64,000 nt of DNA from Ruegeria sp. PrR005 (GTDB lineage: Bacteria; Pseudomonadota; Alphaproteobacteria; Rhodobacterales; Rhodobacteraceae): contig NZ_JAAGOX010000003.1 of NCBI RefSeq assembly GCF_010500245.1, positions 62,001 through 126,000 of the forward strand, given 5' to 3'. Position numbers and translations under genes: made by a program. The notes under the pieces are model-generated. The model saw only the letters and a program-made list of their open reading frames with translations. It was not told the origin of the DNA and ran no database searches. Shown here piece by piece: positions 25,060 through 34,250 of this stretch (the stretch's first letter is position 1; each line of letters opens with the position of its first letter).

Positions 25060-26022
25060 ATGCAAGGCCAAGCCCCAACACCAGATGGTCAGGTTGCCGA
25101 TGCGGTGACAGGCAACTGGGTCGATATCCATGCCCCGGCCTGGTCGCGGCCCTTTTTGCGGCTGAGCCGGGCCGACCGGCCGATTGGCACCTGGCTGTTG
25201 CTGCTGCCCTGCTGGTGGGGGCTGATGCTGGCCATGCTTGACGGGCAGGATGCGCGCTGGGGCGATCTGTGGATCGCAGCGGGTTGCGGCATGGGCGCGT
25301 TCCTGATGCGGGGCGCGGGCTGTACCTGGAACGATATCACCGACCGCGATTTCGACGGGCGGGTCGAGCGCACGCGCTCGCGCCCGATCCCCTCGGGGCA
25401 GGTGAGCGTGCGGATGGCGGTGGTCTGGATGGTGGCGCAGGCGCTGTTGGCGCTGATGATCCTGCTGACGTTCAACCGGGCGGCCATCGCGCTGGGCGTA
25501 CTGTCTCTGTTGCCGGTGGCGGTCTATCCCTTTGCCAAGCGGTTCACCTGGTGGCCGCAGGCGTTTCTAGGGCTGGCGTTCAACTGGGGCGCTCTGCTGG
25601 CCTGGACGGCGCATGCGGGCTCGCTGGGCTGGGGCGCGGTGTTCCTTTATGCGGCGGGCATCTCCTGGACGCTGTTCTATGACACGATCTATGCCCATCA
25701 GGATACCGAGGACGACGCGCTGATCGGGGTGAAATCCACCGCCCGGCTGTTTGGCGACCAGACCCCGCGCTGGATGACCTATTTCCTGGTCGCCACCGTC
25801 AGCCTGATGGGGGTCGCGGTGATCGAGGCGGCGCTGCCCGATGCCTCGATCCTGGCGCTGGTGCTGGCGCTGGCGGGACCCTGGGCGATGGGCTGGCACA
25901 TGGCCTGGCAGTTGCGCGGGCTGGACCTGAATGACAATGGCAAGCTGTTGCAACTGTTCCGGGTGAACCGCGACACCGGCCTGATTCCGCTCATCTTCTT
26001 TGGCGCCGCCCTGTTCGTGTGA
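25060..26022 (+). CDS. ubiA: 4-hydroxybenzoate octaprenyltransferase
   Basis: A 320-residue integral membrane prenyltransferase of ubiquinone synthesis, attaching the polyprenyl chain to 4-hydroxybenzoate. The first aspartate-rich motif is NDITDRDFDGRVERTRSRP near residue 91 and the second YDTIYAHQDTEDD near residue 207; about eight hydrophobic helices surround them. The start at ATG 25060 was chosen because the longer frame to 24415 is antisense to rsmE. No strong Shine-Dalgarno sequence is visible, and the untranslated leader must be very short. Confidence 0.94.
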   Translation: MQGQAPTPDGQVADAVTGNWVDIHAPAWSRPFLRLSRADRPIGTWLLLLPCWWGLMLAMLDGQDARWGDLWIAAGCGMGAFLMRGAGCTWNDITDRDFDGRVERTRSRPIPSGQVSVRMAVVWMVAQALLALMILLTFNRAAIALGVLSLLPVAVYPFAKRFTWWPQAFLGLAFNWGALLAWTAHAGSLGWGAVFLYAAGISWTLFYDTIYAHQDTEDDALIGVKSTARLFGDQTPRWMTYFLVATVSLMGVAVIEAALPDASILALVLALAGPWAMGWHMAWQLRGLDLNDNGKLLQLFRVNRDTGLIPLIFFGAALFV

Positions 26023-26083
26023 TTGCACCCGGGGGCGGCGGCCGTTAGAAACCTGTCAAAGACCGGAGAGATACGACCTGCCC

Positions 26084-28024
26084 ATGCGACTTCCCCTGAC
26101 CCTTGTCGTCGCGCTGACCTTTGTCCTGGCTGCGGCCCTTTGTGGCGTTGCCGCCAGTTTCGCGGTGACCGCAGTCGAGGAGAACTCGGAGATTGCCGTG
26201 CGCCGGGCGCTGGATCTGAACGGCCACGACTGGGCCGAGGTCGAGGCGGACGGATTGCAGGTGCAACTGACCGGCATGGCCCCGGACGAGGCGACGCGAT
26301 TCAACGCGCTGTCGGTGGTGGGCGCCGAAGTCGACGCCTCGCGGGTCATCGACCGGATGCAGATCCGGCCTTCGGCCGGGCTGGCGCCGCCGCGTTTCTC
26401 GATCGAGATTTTGCGCAATGACAGTGGTATTTCGGTGATCGGCCTGGTGCCGGCCCGGATGGACCGGGTGGCGCTGATCGCCTCGCTGGGGCGGCTGGCC
26501 GAGAACGAAAGCGTGACCGACCTTCTGGAGACCGCGAGCTATCCGGTGCCCGAAGGCTGGAACGACGCGCTGGGTTTCGCGGTGAAGGCGCTGGACATGT
26601 TGCCCCGGTCGAAGATTTCCGTCAGCGCCGGGCGGGTGACGGTCAAGGCAATCTCGGACAGTGGCGCCGACAAGAAGCGGCTGGAAGAGGCGCTGGCGCG
26701 GGCGGCGCCGCCCTCGGTTCGGATTGGGCTGGATATCGCGGCGCCGCGCCCGGTGATCACGCCCTTTACCCTGCGGTTCCTGATCGACGAGGAAGGCGCG
26801 CGCTTTGACGCCTGCGCGGCCGAGACCGCCACCTCGCGCGCGCGTATCCTGGCCGCAGCGAAATCAGCGGGCCTCAAGGGCACTCCGGGCTGTACCATCG
26901 GGATGGGTGTGCCTTCGCCCCGCTGGGCCCGGGCGGCCGAGCTGAGCATCGGAGCTGTGGCAGAGCTGGGCGCGGGGTCGGTGACCATCGCGGATGCCGA
27001 TATCACACTGGTCGCCGCCGAAGGCACCGATCAGGCGCTGTTCGACCGGGTCGTGGGCGAGTTGCAGACCGAACTGCCGGATGTGTTTGCCCTGCATGCG
27101 GTGCTGCCGGAGCCAGAGAAGACCTCGACCGCCGGGCCGCCGGAATTCACCGCGACGCTGAGCCCCGAGGGGCAGGTGCAGTTGCGCGGGCGGCTGGGCA
27201 GCGAGGACATGCGGTTCATGGTGGACAGTTTCGCCAAGGCTGCCTTTGGCTCGGGTGCGGTCTATACCGCGACCCGGATCGTGCCGGAATTGCCGGGGGA
27301 CTGGTCGATGCGGGTGATGGCCGGCATCGAGGCGCTGGCGACCCTGAAGAACGGCGCGCTTGTGGTGAAGCCGGACAACCTGATCCTGCGCGGTGTCAGC
27401 CTTGACGAGGAAGCGGGCGCGGGTATTGCGCGCCTGTTGGCCGAAAAACTGGGCGAATCACAAAGTTACGAGCTGGACATCACCTATGAAGAGCCGCCGC
27501 TGACCGAGGCGGCGGGAGGACCGGACCCCGACATGTGCGAAGCACAGCTGGTCGAGATCCAGAAAGTCGGGAAGATCACGTTCGAGCCGGGGTCGGCGAC
27601 CATCGCGGGCAGTTCGGCGGCGACGATCGAGCAGATCGCGGACCTGTTGCAGGCCTGCGGACCGATCCGACTGGAGATCCAGGGGCATACCGACAGCCAG
27701 GGTCGCGAGGAGATGAACAAGCAGCTCAGCCAGGCGCGGGCGCAATCGGTGCTGAACGAACTCAGGGCGCGGCGGGTGCTGACATCGACCTATTCGGCGG
27801 TCGGCTATGGCGAGAGCCAGCCGATTGCCGACAACGGCACCGAGGAAGGCCGCGAGGCGAACCGGCGGATCGAGTTCCGGCTGATCCGGCCCGAGTTGCT
27901 GGACGATGAAACGACCGCGCTGGAAGAAATCGAGGCGACGGAAAACGGCGCGGCCGCAAACGCGGACGCGGATGCGGCGGCAGGGACAACAGGGGCTGAC
28001 GGGGCGTCCGGGGAGGATCAATAA
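26084..28024 (+). CDS. OmpA-family envelope protein with BON-like repeats
   Basis: A 646-residue secreted or membrane-anchored protein. Residues 1-25 are hydrophobic (LTLVVALTFVLAAALCGVAA), a signal peptide or anchor. The long middle contains repeated BON-like alpha/beta units (for example VIGLVPARMDRVALIASLGRLAENESVTDLLE near residue 115 and LPRSKISVSAGRVTVKAIS near residue 178). The C-terminus from about 510 to 615 is an OmpA peptidoglycan-binding domain: KITFEPGSATI, LEIQGHTDSQGREEMN and GYGESQPIADNGTEEGREANRRIEF. An acidic, alanine-rich tail follows. It probably links the envelope to peptidoglycan. The small gene downstream starts on the next base after the stop. Confidence 0.85.
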   Translation: MRLPLTLVVALTFVLAAALCGVAASFAVTAVEENSEIAVRRALDLNGHDWAEVEADGLQVQLTGMAPDEATRFNALSVVGAEVDASRVIDRMQIRPSAGLAPPRFSIEILRNDSGISVIGLVPARMDRVALIASLGRLAENESVTDLLETASYPVPEGWNDALGFAVKALDMLPRSKISVSAGRVTVKAISDSGADKKRLEEALARAAPPSVRIGLDIAAPRPVITPFTLRFLIDEEGARFDACAAETATSRARILAAAKSAGLKGTPGCTIGMGVPSPRWARAAELSIGAVAELGAGSVTIADADITLVAAEGTDQALFDRVVGELQTELPDVFALHAVLPEPEKTSTAGPPEFTATLSPEGQVQLRGRLGSEDMRFMVDSFAKAAFGSGAVYTATRIVPELPGDWSMRVMAGIEALATLKNGALVVKPDNLILRGVSLDEEAGAGIARLLAEKLGESQSYELDITYEEPPLTEAAGGPDPDMCEAQLVEIQKVGKITFEPGSATIAGSSAATIEQIADLLQACGPIRLEIQGHTDSQGREEMNKQLSQARAQSVLNELRARRVLTSTYSAVGYGESQPIADNGTEEGREANRRIEFRLIRPELLDDETTALEEIEATENGAAANADADAAAGTTGADGASGEDQ

Positions 28025-28339
28025 GTGAACAGAACCGAGTTTATCATCACAACCGCCATCATCCTGTTCGTCGCCTTTTCCATGGGGTGGTTCGCCAACT
28101 GGCTGGTGCACCGGTTCACCCGCGTGCGGCAAAGCGACGTGGCCGATCTGGACCGGATGAGCCAGGAGCTGCACGAGGCGGAGGAAACCCGCGATCAGGC
28201 GATCACATACTTGCAGCAGCGCGAGGCGGAGCTGACCAACCAGCTGTCCCAGACCGAGGCCGAACTGGCCGCCGCGATGGACGGGCTGCGTGCCGCGCGG
28301 CAGGAAGCCGAGGAACTGCGGCAGCATCTGAACGGATGA
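28025..28339 (+). CDS. Small membrane-anchored coiled-coil protein
   Basis: A 104-residue protein with a GTG start placed directly after the TAA of the OmpA-family gene. Residues 6-28 form one transmembrane helix (FIITTAIILFVAFSMGWFAN), and residues about 38-102 are a charged heptad-like coiled coil rich in Glu, Gln, Ala and Leu. No enzymatic domain is visible. Tight linkage to the OmpA/BON gene suggests a partner in envelope organisation. The family is not recognised. Confidence 0.75.
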   Translation: MNRTEFIITTAIILFVAFSMGWFANWLVHRFTRVRQSDVADLDRMSQELHEAEETRDQAITYLQQREAELTNQLSQTEAELAAAMDGLRAARQEAEELRQHLNG

Positions 28340-28475
28340 GGCGGAGGCGGCACAGGATGCCACCGCTGGCTTGAGCGATTGTCACAGGTGGCCGGGCCGG
28401 GGCGCTCAAGCGCTGGCGCCGGGTTTCCAAGCACCTGGTATTCCCGCTTCCACACCGGAACTGCACACCCCGAAA

Positions 28476-28505
28476 ATGAAAAGGCCGCGGCTTGGGTCCA
28501 CGGCC
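28476..28505 (-). terminator. Intrinsic terminator of the D,D-carboxypeptidase gene
   Basis: On the minus strand GGCCGTGG and CCGCGGCC pair (8 bp, one G-U) around a 7-base loop, followed at once by TTTTCATTTT. It lies 26 bases after the stop of the leftward carboxypeptidase gene and is the clearest intrinsic terminator in the window. Confidence 0.8.
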
Positions 28506-28531
28506 AATTCACGAGGTAGCTGGTTTCGGGC

Positions 28532-30031
28532 CTAGGATGGCCCGATCATGAAACAGGGCACGTTGCGCGCCGAGAGGCGGCGGCAGGCCAGGTCGGCCTG
28601 GTCGCGGGTCATGCCCTGGAAGGTGGCCTCATACCCTTTGGAGGACTGGTTGACCTTGCGCAGGGTGCCGTCGAGCGTGTTGATCTCGGCCAGCGCGGTG
28701 CGCAGCAGGACCTTTTCGGCGTCATAGCGGCTGGAGTACCGACCGATATTTATGCCCCAGAGATGCCCACCCGAGGTGGACAGGCGAGTGACGACCTCGC
28801 GCTCGGCCTCGACCACGTCGGCCTGCACGGAACCCGCGTCGACGGAGGCCAGAATCAGGTTCTCTGGCCGCATGGCCGGACGGACGCCCGGCACCGCATC
28901 GGCGCCCCGTTCAAGCTGGGTCGCGATGGACGGCGCCGCGGGTGCGGCCGGGGTGGCCTCAGCCATGGCGGCCGAGATACCGGCCTGGATGCGGTCTTCG
29001 TCTTGGCGGGCGGTTTCGGCGACGGCCTGCGCGACCACGGTCGCGATCTGGCCACCGGGACGCGCCAGCGGCCGCAGGCTGCTGCCGGGCGCGCCGGCGA
29101 CGCGCACGGTTTTCGAGGTGCTTTCGGTCGAGGGCGTGTCGGGGGACAAGTTGTCGTTGCCGGCATAGAGCGGGATGCCAGGCGCCCGGATCGGGGCACG
29201 GTTCGGCGCCTTGCGGAAGCCGAGGTCAAGCAATTCGGCCACCTTGGCGTTGCGCGCGGTGCTCGACTTGCCACCGAACACGGTGGCGATCACACGCTTG
29301 TCGCCGCGCTTGGCCGAGGCCACGAGGTTGAAGCCCGCGGCCTGGGTATAGCCGGTCTTGATCCCGTCGGCGCCCTGGTAGGCGTCAAGCAGGCGGCGGT
29401 TGGTATTGGCGACGTTCTTGATCCCGGCGCTGGTCTCGCGCCGCGAGAACAGGTTGTAATACTGCGGATAGTCATAGAGCAGATGCCGCCCGAGAATGGT
29501 CATGTCCTGGGCGGTGCTGAGGTGGCCGGATTCGGTCAGACCGTTGGCGTTCTTGAAGGTGGTGCGGGTCATGCCCATCGCCGCAGCGGTCCGGTTCATG
29601 CGGCGGGCAAAGGCCGCCTCGGACCCCGATATCGCAATGCCAATGGCGGTAGCGGCGTCATTGGCCGACTTGATCGCGGCGGCCCGCACCAGATATCGAA
29701 AGGCGATCTTTTGCCCGGCGCGCAGCCCCAGTTTCGAGGGCGGCTCGGCGGCGGCCTGCGGGGTGATGCGGATCTCGGTATCCATGGTCAGTTCGCCGTT
29801 CCGCACCGCCTCGAACGCGATGTAGAGCGTCATCATCTTGGTCAGCGATGCCGGGTGAAGTCGTGCATTGGCGTTTTGGGAATGCAGCACCTCGCCGGTG
29901 CGGGCATCCATCACCATCGCCGCATAGGGCGCGGCGCGCGCAACCGACGCAAGCGACAGCACCACAACCGCCGCTAGAAATAGGAGTAAGCCCATAAGGG
30001 CCGGCATTTTTTGCCGAACCTGCACGATCAT
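28532..30031 (-). CDS. D-alanyl-D-alanine carboxypeptidase with C-terminal SPOR-like domain
   Basis: A 499-residue penicillin-binding protein of the S11 family (DacA/DacF type), trimming the terminal D-Ala of peptidoglycan stem peptides in the periplasm. All three active-site motifs are present: Ser62-x2-Lys65 in ASLTK, Ser122-Ala-Asn124 and Lys225-Thr-Gly227. Residues about 14-33 are the signal sequence. After a proline/alanine-rich linker, the last 75 residues (WGINIGRYSSRYDAEKVLLRT onward) resemble a SPOR domain, which binds denuded glycan at the septum. The start at 30031 has GAGG upstream; an ATG at 30073 is an alternative. Confidence 0.92.
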   Translation of the reverse strand: MIVQVRQKMPALMGLLLFLAAVVVLSLASVARAAPYAAMVMDARTGEVLHSQNANARLHPASLTKMMTLYIAFEAVRNGELTMDTEIRITPQAAAEPPSKLGLRAGQKIAFRYLVRAAAIKSANDAATAIGIAISGSEAAFARRMNRTAAAMGMTRTTFKNANGLTESGHLSTAQDMTILGRHLLYDYPQYYNLFSRRETSAGIKNVANTNRRLLDAYQGADGIKTGYTQAAGFNLVASAKRGDKRVIATVFGGKSSTARNAKVAELLDLGFRKAPNRAPIRAPGIPLYAGNDNLSPDTPSTESTSKTVRVAGAPGSSLRPLARPGGQIATVVAQAVAETARQDEDRIQAGISAAMAEATPAAPAAPSIATQLERGADAVPGVRPAMRPENLILASVDAGSVQADVVEAEREVVTRLSTSGGHLWGINIGRYSSRYDAEKVLLRTALAEINTLDGTLRKVNQSSKGYEATFQGMTRDQADLACRRLSARNVPCFMIGPS

Positions 30032-30259
30032 TGCCTCTGTCTGCCTCGGGCCGCCGGTTTCCGGCTGGCGCATTTATTGTGTTTGGAGCAGGCTAACACA
30101 GCAATTTCTCAAAATAAACCCGCCGCTTGTGCGCATCGGCAGAAATTGTCAAAACCCGCAGGACCAGATGTAGCGGTCTGGTTCGCGTTCGCCCCCACAC
30201 TGGCGATTGTGACGAGAATGTGGCTGACCCGGCTGCGATTCGACTGGCACCGGTTTGTG

Positions 30260-30282
30260 ATCCCGGTCACGGGTGCCGGGAT
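30260..30282 (-). terminator. Possible terminator after the HAD phosphatase gene
   Basis: The perfect 7-bp arms ATCCCGG and CCGGGAT enclose a 9-base loop, starting 15 bases beyond the HAD gene stop. No strong T-run follows on the minus strand, so termination may be partial. The rest of 30083-30259 shows nothing I can name apart from the presumed carboxypeptidase promoter. Confidence 0.45.
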
Positions 30283-30297
30283 GTTTTCGCAAAGCGC

Positions 30298-30999
30298 TCA
30301 GCCGATGGCCGCCACCAGCTCTGCCAGCGCGCCGAGATCGGGCAGGCTGTGATATCGCGACCGGTCCCGAGGCGGGTCGGCCTTTTCGATCTCCCATTCC
30401 AGCCCATGGGGCACAAACACGCCCCAGGCGCCCGCCTCGATCGGGGCCAGCACGTCGGAGCGCATGGAATTGCCCACCATCATCGCCCGCCCTGCCCCGT
30501 CGCCGTGGCGAGCAAAGACGGAGTGATAGGTACGGGCGGTCTTTTCCGAGACGATTTCGACACCGTGGAACAGGTCGCCAAGTCCCGATTGCGCCAGCTT
30601 GCGTTCCTGGTCGATCAGATCGCCCTTGGTGATCAGCAGCACGCGGTGTGTCTCGGCCACGGCCTCGACCGTGGCGCGGGCGTGTGGCAACAGCTCGATG
30701 GGATGGGCCAGCATCTCTTGCCCGGCCTCGATCAGCTGCCGGATCACGGTGGCAGGCACCCGGTCATCGGTCACTTCGATGGCGGTCTCGATCATCGACA
30801 GGGTAAACCCCTTTACCCCATAGCCATAGTGGCGGATGTTGCGCCGCTCGGCGGCCAGCAGCCGTTCCATCAGGTGGTCGGCCTCGGCGAAATCGGCCAA
30901 GAGCCCCGCAAAATGCGCCTGTGTCAGTTGAAAGAACCGCTCGTTATGCCAGAGCGTGTCGTCGGCATCGAACCCCACGGTGGTCAGTTTTTGCGACAT
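30298..30999 (-). CDS. HAD-superfamily hydrolase (phosphatase)
   Basis: A 233-residue haloacid-dehalogenase-type phosphatase. Motif I is DADDTLW (residues 10-16), motif II LLITKGD near residue 116, the motif III lysine is in SEKTARTY, and motif IV is MMVGNSMRSDV near residue 170. A helical cap domain lies between motifs I and II. The ATG at 30999 was chosen over an in-frame upstream codon because it places motif I near the N-terminus as usual. It is divergent from clpS across 90 bases. Substrate is unknown. Confidence 0.87.
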   Translation of the reverse strand: MSQKLTTVGFDADDTLWHNERFFQLTQAHFAGLLADFAEADHLMERLLAAERRNIRHYGYGVKGFTLSMIETAIEVTDDRVPATVIRQLIEAGQEMLAHPIELLPHARATVEAVAETHRVLLITKGDLIDQERKLAQSGLGDLFHGVEIVSEKTARTYHSVFARHGDGAGRAMMVGNSMRSDVLAPIEAGAWGVFVPHGLEWEIEKADPPRDRSRYHSLPDLGALAELVAAIG

Positions 31000-31089
31000 G
31001 TTTCGCGTTTGCTTTCTCTTTTCCATTTCCGCGCTAAGGTTATATAAGCTTGCGACCCAACCGAAGCCGGAATCGGATACGCGCCCCCA

Positions 31090-31431
31090 ATGACCGCAAA
31101 ACCGCATATGATGTCGGACAAGGATGACCAGGACAACGACGCGTCTGTCCTGTTGCAAACGCGCCCCAAGACCAAGCGCCCGCCGCTGTACAAGGTACTG
31201 CTCCTGAACGACGATTACACGCCGATGGAATTCGTTGTGCATGTGCTGGAGCGGTTTTTCGGCATGAATCACGCGCAGGCGTTCGAAATCATGCTGACCG
31301 TGCACAAGAAAGGCGTTGCGGTTGTCGGCGTGTTCAGCCACGAGGTGGCGGAAACCAAGGTGGGACAGGTGATGGATTTTGCCCGCCGCCACCAGCACCC
31401 GCTGCAATGCACCATGGAGAAAGAGGACTGA
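31090..31431 (+). CDS. clpS: ATP-dependent Clp protease adaptor
   Basis: A 113-residue ClpS protein that delivers N-end-rule substrates to ClpAP. The hallmark [23 protein letters not shown] near residue 35 contains the NDD and acidic pocket residues that bind N-terminal bulky residues. [20 protein letters not shown] is also typical. The first 30 residues form the flexible, charged N-terminal extension. clpA is not within the window's neighbouring genes. A methyltransferase gene follows after 40 bases. Confidence 0.95.
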   Translation: MTAKPHMMSDKDDQDNDASVLLQTRPKTKRPPLYKVLLLNDDYTPMEFVVHVLERFFGMNHAQAFEIMLTVHKKGVAVVGVFSHEVAETKVGQVMDFARRHQHPLQCTMEKED

Positions 31432-31471
31432 CGGCAAGCGCCGCCTGCCCCCTCTGGAACGGAAAACGCCG

Positions 31472-32437
31472 ATGTCCCCTCGTCTTGAGCTGGCCTTAGC
31501 CTCGGGCCTTGTCCTGAGCCCGCCCTTGTCTGTTCTGCGGCCGACCCCGGCACAGGACCTGTCGGCCCTGCCCGAAGGCGCGCAGGTGGTGCAGCCGTTC
31601 CGCCCCTATCACGACCATTTCGCGCGCCTTGGCTTTGACACGGTAGCACGGTCGGAGGCGCCCTGTACGGATGCAGTCGTGTTCCTGCCGCGCGCCAAGG
31701 CGCAGGCGCGGGCGATGGTGGCCGACGCCTGCCGACGCGCCTCGGGCGTGGTCGTGGTGGACGGCGCCAAGACCGACGGCATCGACAGCCTGTTAAAGGA
31801 CATCCGCAAGCGGGTCGCGGTCGAAGGGCCGCTGTCCAAGGCGCATGGCAAGATCTTCTGGTTCCGGGCCGGTGGGGCCGATTTCTCGGACTGGGCCGCG
31901 CCCGAGGCGCAGGAGGTGGAGGGATTCCGGACCGCGCCGGGCGTGTTTTCCGCCGACGGGATCGACCCGGCCTCGGCCCTGCTGCTGGCGGCGCTGCCGA
32001 AAAAGCCCGGCAAGGTGATTGCCGATCTGGGCGCCGGATGGGGCTATCTGTCCGCCGGGCTCTTGTCGCGCGAGGGGGTCAAGGCGGTGCATCTGGTCGA
32101 GGCCGATCACGCGGCGCTGGACTGTGCCCGGGTAAACGTGACCGACCCGCGCGCGCAGTTCCACTGGTCCGATGCGCTGACGTGGAAAGCGCCCGAGAAT
32201 ATCGACACCGTGGTGATGAACCCGCCGTTTCACACCGGCCGCGCCGCCGAGCCGGAACTGGGCCAAGGATTCATCGCCGCTGCTGCGAAGCTGCTGGTCG
32301 CCTCGGGGCAACTGTGGATGGTGGCCAACCGGCACCTGCCCTATGAGGCGGCGCTGTCGCGGCATTTCGCGCAGGTGGCCGAGGTGGCGGGCAACACAAG
32401 GTTCAAGGTGTTGCATGCCTCTCGCCCCCAGCGGTGA
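31472..32437 (+). CDS. Class I SAM-dependent methyltransferase (RsmC-like)
   Basis: A 321-residue methyltransferase resembling the 16S rRNA G1207 N2-methyltransferase RsmC. The N-terminal half is a degenerate copy of the fold. The C-terminal half has motif I ADLGAGWGYLSAGLL near residue 188 and catalytic motif IV NPPFHTG near residue 250, typical for N2-guanine modification. The ATG at 31472 begins MSPRLELALASGL; an upstream in-frame stretch overlaps clpS and is not used. rRNA as substrate is inferred from family resemblance. Confidence 0.83.
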   Translation: MSPRLELALASGLVLSPPLSVLRPTPAQDLSALPEGAQVVQPFRPYHDHFARLGFDTVARSEAPCTDAVVFLPRAKAQARAMVADACRRASGVVVVDGAKTDGIDSLLKDIRKRVAVEGPLSKAHGKIFWFRAGGADFSDWAAPEAQEVEGFRTAPGVFSADGIDPASALLLAALPKKPGKVIADLGAGWGYLSAGLLSREGVKAVHLVEADHAALDCARVNVTDPRAQFHWSDALTWKAPENIDTVVMNPPFHTGRAAEPELGQGFIAAAAKLLVASGQLWMVANRHLPYEAALSRHFAQVAEVAGNTRFKVLHASRPQR

Positions 32438-32474
32438 TCCCGGCTAAGTTGCGCCCCGAGTCAGGAGGAAGCTC

Positions 32475-33275
32475 ATGTCCTTTTCCATAACCGGCAAGAC
32501 CGCCATCGTGACCGGGGCCGCCAACGGCATCGGCCTCGCCATTGCCCGTCAGTTTGCGTCGGCCGGGGCGAATGTCATGTTCGCCGATATCGACGAAAAG
32601 GGGCTGTCCGAGGAATTGGGCGATCTGGGCGAAGAGGGCAAGATCCGGTATTTTGCCGGTGATCTGCGCGAGCGGCTGACCATCGCCAACCTGCTGTCGG
32701 CCACCATCGACGCGTTCGAGCAGATCGACATTCTGGTCAACGGCGCGCGGCAGGTGACCACCACAGATCCGCTCGACCCAGAGGATGACAGCATCCGCAC
32801 CCTGCTGAACCAGAACCTGTTTCCCGCCTATCGCCTGAGCCAGGCGGTGGCGAAGCGGATGATCAAGCAGGCCGGCGAGGATGGCGAGGGACCAGCGGGC
32901 GCGATCATCAATATCTCGTCCGTGGCCGCCCGGCGCACCCACCCCGACCTGATGGCCTATTCGGTGTCGACCGCCGCGCTGGATCAGATGACCCGTTCGC
33001 TGGCGGTGGCGCTGGCGCCACACCGGATCCGGGTGAACGCGATTGCGATCGGTTCGGTGCTGAGCGCCTCGTTGCAGGCCACGCTGAGGGAGAACCGAGA
33101 GTTCCGCCAGGATATCGAGCGGCATACACCGCTGGGCCGGGTTGCTGCCGCCAACGAGTTGGTGGAGACCGCGCAATACCTGGCCTCGGACGCGTCAAGC
33201 TTCATGACCGGGCAGATCCTGACGGTAGATGGCGGGCGCACCCTGCTGGACCCGGTGGCAGCACCCGCGCATTGA
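32475..33275 (+). CDS. SDR-family protein lacking the catalytic lysine
   Basis: A 266-residue short-chain-dehydrogenase-fold protein with a normal cofactor loop TGAANGIG (13-20) and a VDGGR end. Two core motifs are altered. The usual NNAG is NGAR near residue 89, and the catalytic YxxxK reads YSVST, so Tyr162 is present but Thr166 replaces the essential lysine; the codon is a clear ACC. It may be a non-catalytic cofactor-binding protein or use a different mechanism. It has an AGGAGG ribosome site and lies 11 bases before hemF, so it is probably co-transcribed with that gene. Confidence 0.8.
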   Translation: MSFSITGKTAIVTGAANGIGLAIARQFASAGANVMFADIDEKGLSEELGDLGEEGKIRYFAGDLRERLTIANLLSATIDAFEQIDILVNGARQVTTTDPLDPEDDSIRTLLNQNLFPAYRLSQAVAKRMIKQAGEDGEGPAGAIINISSVAARRTHPDLMAYSVSTAALDQMTRSLAVALAPHRIRVNAIAIGSVLSASLQATLRENREFRQDIERHTPLGRVAAANELVETAQYLASDASSFMTGQILTVDGGRTLLDPVAAPAH

Positions 33276-33286
33276 AGGAAGACGAG

Positions 33287-34171
33287 ATGTTCGAGACCGA
33301 GAAATCCACTGCCGCCGCCTGGTTCCGGGACCTGCGCGACCAGATCGTTGCCGCCTTTGAAGGGCTGGAGGATAGCCACGCCGAAGGGCCGTTCAGCGAC
33401 ATGGCGCCGGGCCGGTTCGAAGTGACCGAGACCACGCGCCAGTCGGACGATGGGTCAGATGCGGGCGGTGGGCTGATGAGCGTGATGCGGGGCGGCCGGG
33501 TGTTCGAGAAGGTGGGTGTCAACATCTCGACCGTCTATGGCACCCTGGGCGAACGGGCGCAGGCGGCAATGGCCGCACGCAAGGGCATTCCCGGCATGGC
33601 GGACGATCCGCGTTTCTGGGCCTCGGGCATCAGCCTAGTGGCGCATATGCAGAACCCGCATGTTCCGGCGGTTCACATGAACACGCGGATGTTCTGGACC
33701 CCGCATGCCTGGTGGTTCGGGGGCGGGTCGGACCTGAACCCCTGTATCGAGTACGCCGAGGACACGACGCATTTTCACGCTACCCAAAAGGCGCATCTGG
33801 ACCCGCATGGCGCGGCGCATTATCCCCGGTTCAAGGCCTGGGCAGATGAGTATTTCTATATCCCGCACCGCAAGCGGGCGCGGGGTGTCGGCGGGATTTT
33901 CATGGATGATCTCTGCACCCATGACTGGCAGGCGGACTTCGCGCTGACGCAGGATATCGGGCGGGCGTTCCTGCCCGCCTATCTGCCTCTGGTGGAGCGC
34001 CGCCGGGTGCAGCCGTTCGACGCGACCGAGAAAGAGGCGCAACTGGTGCATCGCGGGCTCTATGCCGAATACAACCTGGTCTATGACCGGGGCACCAAAT
34101 TCGGACTGGAGACAGGCCACGATGCCAATGCCGTGTTGATGAGCCTGCCGCCGCTGGCGAAATGGATCTGA
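33287..34171 (+). CDS. hemF: Oxygen-dependent coproporphyrinogen III oxidase
   Basis: A 294-residue enzyme that oxidatively decarboxylates coproporphyrinogen III to protoporphyrinogen IX. Signature stretches are GGGLMSVMRGGRVFEKVGVN near residue 66, VHMNTRMFW near residue 129, WWFGGGSDLNP near residue 143 and KRARGVGGIFMDDL near residue 196. The ATG at 33287 follows GAAGGAAG; a TTG 15 bases earlier is less likely. A Roseobacter-type 34-nt repeat lies downstream, between it and the convergent small gene. Confidence 0.95.
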   Translation: MFETEKSTAAAWFRDLRDQIVAAFEGLEDSHAEGPFSDMAPGRFEVTETTRQSDDGSDAGGGLMSVMRGGRVFEKVGVNISTVYGTLGERAQAAMAARKGIPGMADDPRFWASGISLVAHMQNPHVPAVHMNTRMFWTPHAWWFGGGSDLNPCIEYAEDTTHFHATQKAHLDPHGAAHYPRFKAWADEYFYIPHRKRARGVGGIFMDDLCTHDWQADFALTQDIGRAFLPAYLPLVERRRVQPFDATEKEAQLVHRGLYAEYNLVYDRGTKFGLETGHDANAVLMSLPPLAKWI

Positions 34172-34189
34172 TCGAGAGCGATCACGGAA

Positions 34190-34235
34190 AGGGGGCGCCT
34201 CCCCCGGAGTATTTTCAGCGAAATGAAGGGGCGGG
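34190..34235. repeat. Intergenic repeat copy 1 (hemF 3' side)
   Basis: A G5/C5 hairpin (GGGGG-CGCCT-CCCCC) runs into a 34-nt sequence at 34202-34235 starting CCCCGGAGTATTTT and ending GAAGGGGCGGG. An almost identical 34-nt copy (two differences) lies at 41053-41086 after hemE, also behind a hairpin and also between convergent genes. It probably acts as a two-way transcription end signal. Confidence 0.75.
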
Positions 34236-34250
34236 ACGGTTTCCGGGAGG

